Shown piece after piece: positions 22,817 through 32,245 of a stretch of DNA of 32,245 bases. The notes beneath the pieces are model-generated. The model searched no databases. It had not been told where the DNA came from and worked only from the letters and a program-made list of their open reading frames with translations. The DNA is taken from positions 1 through 32,245 of the forward strand of contig CAMWSS010000027.1 of assembly GCA_947177035.1 (NCBI GenBank), read 5' to 3'. Every line of letters begins with the position of its first letter. The first letter of the stretch is position 1. The translations under genes were made by a program, and so were the position numbers. The stretch is from an uncultured Porphyromonadaceae bacterium (GTDB taxonomy: Bacteria; Bacteroidota; Bacteroidia; Bacteroidales; Muribaculaceae).

Positions 22817-24160
22817 ATGAAAAAATCACTCCTGTATATCCCCCTGGCTGCAATGGCGCTTACCGCCTGCGACAACACCCAGGAACTGATTTTCGATGAC
22901 TCGGCCGCCGAACGCCTTGAACAAGGCAAGGCCGAGGCCATTGACAAGCTCACGGCCGACGGCGGTCTCTGGGCAATGGAATATTTTTCAAATTCCGACG
23001 AACGCGGATATGTGATGCTCTGCCGTTTCAGCAAAGACGGATCGGTGGAAGTCAGCGTCAACCATGAATGGCAGACCGTTCCTTTCTGCTTCAATCAGGA
23101 AACATCGCTCTGGGAGATCACGTCCGACAACGGCACTGTGCTGTCGTTCTGCTCCCACAACGACCTGTTCCACGTGTTCTCCGACCCGTTCAACATCACC
23201 GGCCCCTATGCGCCGACCAATCCCGACCGCAACAATGAAGACATTGACGAGACCGGATATGGCCACTCTGGCGACTATGAATTCCAGGTGATGCAGTGTG
23301 AGGATCCCAACACCATGCGTCTGCTCGGCAAGAAGCGCTCCTACAACATCTGGATGCACCGTCTGGCCTCCGACACCGACGAAAAGGAATATCTTGACCA
23401 GGTGATGCTGATGACCAACGGCATTTTCACCAAGAAATTCCCCAAACTGCTGATAACCGACAAAGAGAGCGGTGAAGTGTTTGTGGCCCACGCCGACCGT
23501 GGCATCATGAATGTTTATCCCGAAGCCGGTGACTCGATCACCCAGGCCCGCAAAAAGCATTTCATCACCACCTCCGACGGCATACGCTTCTCATCTCCGT
23601 TCAACGTGCTCCGTGCCGACGGATCGGAATATGAAATCTCCGAGTTCGCTTTCACCGGAAGCGGCGGCCTTGTTTCCGACGAAGCCGAGTTCTCCATGCC
23701 CATCAAAGTCGGCTATGTGGAACTGCTGACAGATCCTGCTTATGAATGGAGTCTGATGGCCGGCGAAGGATCTGATGATTTTGTCGAATTGTTTGACCGT
23801 TTTGTCGCTGAGCATGATGCCGCATACCGGTCGATGCGATTCAAATCACTTGTCTTTGGATATGATAGTAAAACTCAGAAGTATTCAATGACAATCAATG
23901 AGATCGGAAGACATATTATGCCGGTCTATTATCGACAATCGTCTATCAATGAGGGAGCTCTGTCATTTAACATATCCAAAACTGATGCAAACAATAATGG
24001 TCTTGCCCGCCTGAATAAGATTCCGGTGCTTGAACAGTTGATGGATCTGTTTAATAACAATGAATTCACAATTACTACAATTTCGGAACTTTGTCCCTCG
24101 GAGCTTACTTTGACTTCGACTGAAAATCCGGAATTATATTTTAAATTGAATTTGGAGTAG
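22817..24160 (+). CDS. DUF4302-type lipoprotein
   Basis: A 447-residue lipoprotein (signal MKKSLLYIPLAAMALTA, lipidated C18). The start of the mature protein (FDDSAAERLEQGKAEAIDKL, then a GLWAMEYF block) is typical of DUF4302 proteins, which accompany SusC/SusD and Mx1-type peptidases in Bacteroidetes. The function is unknown; a surface ligand-binding role is likely by position. There are 37 bases between it and the peptidase gene. The gene is a mosaic: the first about 920 bases have the C-ending codons and composition of the rest of the operon (53% G+C at 23221-23280). From about 23750 on, codons become T/A-ending (37% at 23881-23940; 40% at 24061-24120). The frame is intact. Confidence 0.83.
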   Translation: MKKSLLYIPLAAMALTACDNTQELIFDDSAAERLEQGKAEAIDKLTADGGLWAMEYFSNSDERGYVMLCRFSKDGSVEVSVNHEWQTVPFCFNQETSLWEITSDNGTVLSFCSHNDLFHVFSDPFNITGPYAPTNPDRNNEDIDETGYGHSGDYEFQVMQCEDPNTMRLLGKKRSYNIWMHRLASDTDEKEYLDQVMLMTNGIFTKKFPKLLITDKESGEVFVAHADRGIMNVYPEAGDSITQARKKHFITTSDGIRFSSPFNVLRADGSEYEISEFAFTGSGGLVSDEAEFSMPIKVGYVELLTDPAYEWSLMAGEGSDDFVELFDRFVAEHDAAYRSMRFKSLVFGYDSKTQKYSMTINEIGRHIMPVYYRQSSINEGALSFNISKTDANNNGLARLNKIPVLEQLMDLFNNNEFTITTISELCPSELTLTSTENPELYFKLNLE

Positions 24161-24172
24161 TCCGGGGATGAT

Positions 24173-24220
24173 CTGGAATGCCGGCCATGTCGCTGATTGA
24201 TGTGTAGTTCGGCATTCTGG
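24173..24220 (+). repeat. inverted repeat upstream of the last gene of the susCD operon
   Basis: GAATGCCG (24176-24183) pairs with CGGCATTC (24210-24217), with three further G-T or C-G pairs outside, around a 26-base loop. No T run follows, so it is a poor terminator. The 9-mer GGAATGCCG recurs in the terminator at 26174-26182, beyond the same gene. The rest of the 110-base gap is A-rich leader without a promoter match. Confidence 0.6.
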
Positions 24221-24270
24221 ATATGTTAAAAACAAAAATAAAAAACAAAATAATAACAGTACGATTAACA

Positions 24271-26127
24271 ATGAAAAAGAAATTATTACTCTCTGCCGGT
24301 TCTATGCTGACTATTATGGTCGCAGGTGCCGTGACTCCGATGCCGCAACAAATGGTTCAGAGCATGAAGCTCAAACATGAACTTAAGCGTGAAGTCCTGA
24401 AAAAAGTTCCTGCGTCAGAAGCAGTGTTACGAGCCCAGGCATATCACGAATACACTCTGATACCGACCTATTCAATTCCGGAAGGCGCATTTTACGGCGG
24501 TCTTTTCAATGTTGATAAAGAGACGGGCACTGGATATATAAGCAATCTCCTGATGCTGCCTACGAACACTCCGTTATCTTTTTCGGCCAGCACTGTTAGC
24601 TTTGCACTCAGTAAGCCCAGTGTAGACACTCCTGAAGACTATGTCTATAACTGGCGTTACTTCACAGGCAAAAACGAAGGAGATGTCCATGAAGTAGAGG
24701 TTGAAGCCGGTTCTATTACCTTGTCCATGCCTCCTTCGCTTGCTATATATCGTCAGTCTGCTCCTCGCTTGTTCTGGAGCTGTGACGGTGGCAATCTTCT
24801 TGACACATGCGCATATAATGTCGAGTATGGCGGTAAGCCTCGTGTAGGTCTTGAGAATACTCTTGAGACTCTGGATGTCTGGTTGAATCCATATAATAGC
24901 GCGTTCGTTGAAAATTTTAGGTTTGACGCAGCAATGGCGGGAACCGCAATCATGGATGAAGAGACCAAGACTACATATTCGCAAGCTTGCGAATCACTTG
25001 GTCGGGATAAATACGGCGAGGCTTTTGAGCAGACTTTTGGTGAACCGCTGAAGTCCGTGTCTATAGGAGGCTTTGTATTCAATCTCGGCTATGCTGGAGA
25101 GCCATATGCTCTCGGTGGACTGGATATGTATGCAGCTTATCAGACATCAAAAGGAGGAACCATATCTTTCCAATTGGTGAAACTTAACGAAAACGGTCAG
25201 CTGACAGATGAGATCGTTGCTTCTTCAAGCGTAACGATTAGCGCTTCGAATAAAGAAGTACAAGGTCCGGTGCACGTGGATTTCTATTCGGTTAATGCAG
25301 ATGAAGAAGAGGTTGCATATACGATCATTGATGCCCCAATGGCTGTTCTGGTTTCAGGTTTTAATGATTTTGAAGAGTTTATTCCATTCACTTCTGCTTA
25401 TGACGCCACTTCGGCATCTACATGGGGTGTGCGTCACACTGGCGCTACTCTGTATTATCTTGCAGGCGAAACAACTGATGCCTCTGTCGTATCTGAGTTG
25501 GATAAAAGTTCCATCTATACTATCTCAAAAGACAAATATGTGCATTTTCTTGGCTTCTTTGTGAGGCTTGATGTAGAGTACCCTGTGCTTGAGCCGGCAT
25601 CTTATGCGATTGACTATAATCCCGAAGATCCGGAAGGAACAGCATTGATGTATTTTGATCATCAGGATTCAAATTCATATGCAGTAGACCTTGCTGAGGG
25701 CGAGACAACACTTGATGTGCAGTTTGCATCTTCATGCGAATACTGGGATGAAATCTTTATCGATGATATTGATCTTCCCGAATGGCTTGATTGTGAACCA
25801 TATGATCTGTATTCACGAGGACCTCTGCTTAGTGAAAAATCTGGCGAGTATCTCTATTACAATGGTCTCGGACTCCTCTTTACTATCAACGATGGAAAGT
25901 ATGAAAGCCGTTGTGGCAAGGTGACACTTCACTACATGAACAAGACAGTCGAATTCTATGTAGGACAGAATGGTGAAGCAAATGCCGTTGGTCTTGACAA
26001 AGTTGAAGCTGCTGCTGACGGTGCTGTTGAGTACTTCGACGTTCAGGGCCGCAAGCTCCAGGCTGCTCCCGCCAACGGATTCTTCCTGCAGCGTCAGGGC
26101 AACAAAGTTACGAAAGTTATCCGCTGA
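24271..26127 (+). CDS. secreted protein of unknown function with sorting-type C-terminal tail
   Basis: A 618-residue exported protein from ATG 24271 (MKKKLLLSAGSMLTIMVAGA signal). An earlier in-frame ATG at 24223 puts a lysine-rich stretch before the signal and is not preferred. The body is beta-rich with many acidic residues, conserved cysteines in pairs (FWSCDGGNLLDTCAY) and repeated aromatic strands; no family is recognised. The final about 45 residues contain AVEYFDVQGRK and end NKVTKVIR, a short sorting tail like those at the ends of the genes stopping at 4360 and 11425. Base composition is low in the body (30% G+C at 25501-25560; 42% at 25921-25980) and jumps to 67% at 26041-26100, exactly in the tail. 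Probably surface-delivered and a ligand or substrate partner of the SusCD system. Confidence 0.82.
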   Translation: MKKKLLLSAGSMLTIMVAGAVTPMPQQMVQSMKLKHELKREVLKKVPASEAVLRAQAYHEYTLIPTYSIPEGAFYGGLFNVDKETGTGYISNLLMLPTNTPLSFSASTVSFALSKPSVDTPEDYVYNWRYFTGKNEGDVHEVEVEAGSITLSMPPSLAIYRQSAPRLFWSCDGGNLLDTCAYNVEYGGKPRVGLENTLETLDVWLNPYNSAFVENFRFDAAMAGTAIMDEETKTTYSQACESLGRDKYGEAFEQTFGEPLKSVSIGGFVFNLGYAGEPYALGGLDMYAAYQTSKGGTISFQLVKLNENGQLTDEIVASSSVTISASNKEVQGPVHVDFYSVNADEEEVAYTIIDAPMAVLVSGFNDFEEFIPFTSAYDATSASTWGVRHTGATLYYLAGETTDASVVSELDKSSIYTISKDKYVHFLGFFVRLDVEYPVLEPASYAIDYNPEDPEGTALMYFDHQDSNSYAVDLAEGETTLDVQFASSCEYWDEIFIDDIDLPEWLDCEPYDLYSRGPLLSEKSGEYLYYNGLGLLFTINDGKYESRCGKVTLHYMNKTVEFYVGQNGEANAVGLDKVEAAADGAVEYFDVQGRKLQAAPANGFFLQRQGNKVTKVIR

Positions 26128-26170
26128 TCATAGCGCGAACAATACCTGTAGAATAATTTAATATAGAAGA

Positions 26171-26201
26171 AAAGGAATGCCGCGAGGCATTCCTTTTTTT
26201 G
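26171..26201 (+). terminator. terminator of the susCD operon
   Basis: A perfect 11-bp stem, AAAGGAATGCC (26171-26181) with GGCATTCCTTT (26186-26196), loop GCGA, is followed by a T run and GTTTATTT. The A-rich left flank means it can also act on the other strand. Confidence 0.9.
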
Positions 26202-26503
26202 TTTATTTGGCGTCGCTTGCAATGCTGCGTTGAGATCGTCTGTTGGTAGTGTGTGTCTTGCGGCTCTCCTGTCTGTCAGAATGGGCTGCTGCATGGAGTT
26301 GACGGAGTGTTGGCCGGATCTGGTGACCGGATGAATCTCGGTGTGGTGCCGGATACTATTGTCGTTGGGCGTTGCTGATCGTCGGAGTGTGTGTGGTTGA
26401 TAGGGGCCGGGAGATTGTGATATTGATAGAGGCGTGATCTGTCCGGTGTTTTCCGGCCTCGGGTTTCGATGTATTATGGTCGGAATGGAATCTTCGGTCA
26501 GGT
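26202..26503. other. convergent intergenic region with no recognised feature
   Basis: These 302 bases lie between the terminators of two converging genes. No convincing reading frame, promoter element, structured RNA or mobile element was seen. Confidence 0.6.
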
Positions 26504-26539
26504 GAAAAAGAAACGCGGACTGCTGATGCAGCCCGCGTT
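26504..26539 (-). terminator. terminator of the GH2 enzyme gene
   Basis: AACGCGG (26512-26518) pairs with CCGCGTT (26533-26539), continuing with CTGC/GCAG after one mismatch around a TGAT loop. On the minus strand it is followed by TTTCTTTTTCACC, 22 bases past the GH2 stop. Confidence 0.78.
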
Positions 26540-26561
26540 GTCGAGGTTATTATTGTCGGAA

Positions 26562-31510
<4,949 letters not shown>

Positions 31511-31534
31511 GGCGGGTGGTATTAATGATGGGTT

Positions 31535-31996
31535 TTATGAAAGTTTGATTTCAATGGGCTTGACCAGAAGCACAATGCTTTCGTGGCCGACAATGCGCAC
31601 CCGCTGGCCGGGCATCAGCGGCGTTCCGTCGGTGGCGCGCACTTGCCAGTTGTCGCCGTCAACGCGTGCGCGTCCGGCGTCCGAGTCGCTCACGCTGATC
31701 TCTCGTCCGATCAGGGCGTCCATGTTGCTGGCCGGCTCATGGCGTCCGTGGCTCTTGGCTTTGAAATACCGCTTTATGGGGTTGACTGCCACAAACGTGA
31801 TCAGTGAGACTGCCGCAAGCACTGTCACCTGTAGCACGGGCGACGCTCCGCACAGGGCTGCTGTCATGGCTCCGAGCGCGCCGACGGCCAGACACAATCC
31901 GGCCACCATGAAGGTGATTACCTCCACTATCGCGAGCACCCCGGCCACTATCAGCCAGAGCACCCACCATGAAATTGTTGCAAATTCGATGTTCAT
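31535..31996 (-). CDS. NfeD family membrane protein
   Basis: A 153-residue protein with three membrane helices in the first about 75 residues (WWVLWLIVAGVLAIVEVITF; LCLAVGALGAMTAAL; VTVLAAVSLITFVAV). A C-terminal OB-fold domain (about 92-150) carries the family pattern ALIGREISVSD, GRARVDGDNWQVRA and GQRVRIVGHES. It is the short form without the N-terminal ClpP-like protease domain. NfeD proteins are partners of SPFH proteins, and the SPFH gene starts 24 bases after this stop. ATG 31996 begins about 20 bases after the predicted transcription start. Divergent from the partial gene at 32173. Confidence 0.9.
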   Translation of the reverse strand: MNIEFATISWWVLWLIVAGVLAIVEVITFMVAGLCLAVGALGAMTAALCGASPVLQVTVLAAVSLITFVAVNPIKRYFKAKSHGRHEPASNMDALIGREISVSDSDAGRARVDGDNWQVRATDGTPLMPGQRVRIVGHESIVLLVKPIEIKLS

Positions 31997-32021
31997 AATG
32001 AAATAGTGATTGATTAGAGCA

Positions 32022-32029
32022 CAAATTTA
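32022..32029 (-). promoter_or_regulatory. candidate -7 element (TAAATTTG) of the nfeD - SPFH (- GH2) unit
   Basis: The minus strand reads TAAATTTG, a full -7 match; no TTTG is seen at the -33 position. It gives a leader of about 20 bases. Confidence 0.52.
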
Positions 32030-32101
32030 GCAAAAAAAAGCGAGATTTTTCGCGCTCTGACGGAGAAAATGATCAATTTTAGTATTCTGGTTTGAAAAAG
32101 C

Positions 32102-32132
32102 TTGCAAAAGTTATAGCATTTTTGTAAATTTG
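32102..32132 (+). promoter_or_regulatory. promoter of the gene cut by the right edge
   Basis: TTG at 32102-32104 and TAAATTTG at 32125-32132 are 20 bases apart. Transcription would begin near 32139, giving a leader of about 34 bases. Confidence 0.75.
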
Positions 32133-32157
32133 CGGCATATATGCACCATCAAATTAT

Positions 32158-32167
32158 AAAAAGGAGG
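32158..32167 (+). promoter_or_regulatory. strong Shine-Dalgarno (AAAAAGGAGG) of the partial gene
   Basis: AAAAAGGAGG ends 5 bases before the ATG at 32173. Together with the hpf site it is one of only two full Shine-Dalgarno sequences seen before genes in this window. Confidence 0.82.
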
Positions 32168-32172
32168 AAATT

Positions 32173-32245
32173 ATGAGCGTTATGTTATCACTAATCGCGG
32201 CTGTGGCCGCGAATCTGCCGGTTGATACCATCGCGTCCCGCATGG
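32173..32245 (+). CDS. partial gene cut by the right edge, product unknown
   Basis: Only 24 codons are present, beginning MSVMLSLIAAVAANLP. A consensus promoter and a strong Shine-Dalgarno make the start convincing. The hydrophobic beginning could be a signal or membrane segment or a buried first strand. The first residues recall dihydrofolate reductase, but the expected I-G and tryptophan-containing motif does not follow, so no identity is given. Confidence 0.72.
   Translation, partial: MSVMLSLIAAVAANLPVDTIASRM

Noticed and set aside
32173-32245. Partial gene as dihydrofolate reductase
   Set aside because: LSLIAAVAAN resembles the family start, but the following residues lack the I-G...L-W-H-x-P motif.

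Overview
The window looks like chromosomal DNA of a member of the Bacteroidales, most plausibly a gut Muribaculaceae-type genome. That family placement is inference and no 16S gene is present. The signs are a SusC/SusD pair, BACON and CBM32 domains on a secreted peptidase, promoters of the Bacteroidetes -33 TTTG / -7 TAnnTTTG type, almost no Shine-Dalgarno sequences, and short C-terminal tails of the form (Y/F)D-x-(Q/N)GR(R/K).

Left part (1-11.4 kb) is mostly housekeeping. On the minus strand are an MBL-fold hydrolase and an AspT/YidE-type transporter. Divergent from them is the plus-strand run rpsU - xerC-type recombinase - hpf, with a strong terminator hairpin after rpsU and a full Shine-Dalgarno before hpf. 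A secreted 555-residue protein (minus) converges on hpf. A minus-strand operon of a DUF349 protein, an initiating sugar-phosphate transferase and recQ follows. Its promoter is interleaved with the terminator of the gene upstream.

The middle (11.4-26.2 kb) is an accessory nutrient-acquisition region with two divergent arms from a 344-bp intergenic region. The minus arm encodes an M60-family (mucin-type) metallopeptidase with BACON and CBM32 modules, then a secreted protein with possible lectin-like regions. The plus arm encodes SusC, SusD, a zinc-metallopeptidase lipoprotein, a DUF4302 lipoprotein and a secreted unknown with a sorting-type tail. No glycoside hydrolase lies in either arm, so the locus looks built for proteins, peptides or glycopeptides. 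The distal end of the plus arm is compositionally foreign: base composition drops inside the DUF4302 gene (about 23.75 kb) and recovers at the start of the C-terminal tail of the last gene (about 25.98 kb).

Right part (26.2-32.2 kb): a large secreted GH2 beta-galactosidase-type enzyme lies downstream of, and co-directional with, an SPFH (QmcA/stomatin) and an NfeD protein. A new plus-strand gene with a good promoter and a strong Shine-Dalgarno is cut by the window end. No tRNA, rRNA, CRISPR array, insertion sequence or local regulator was found.
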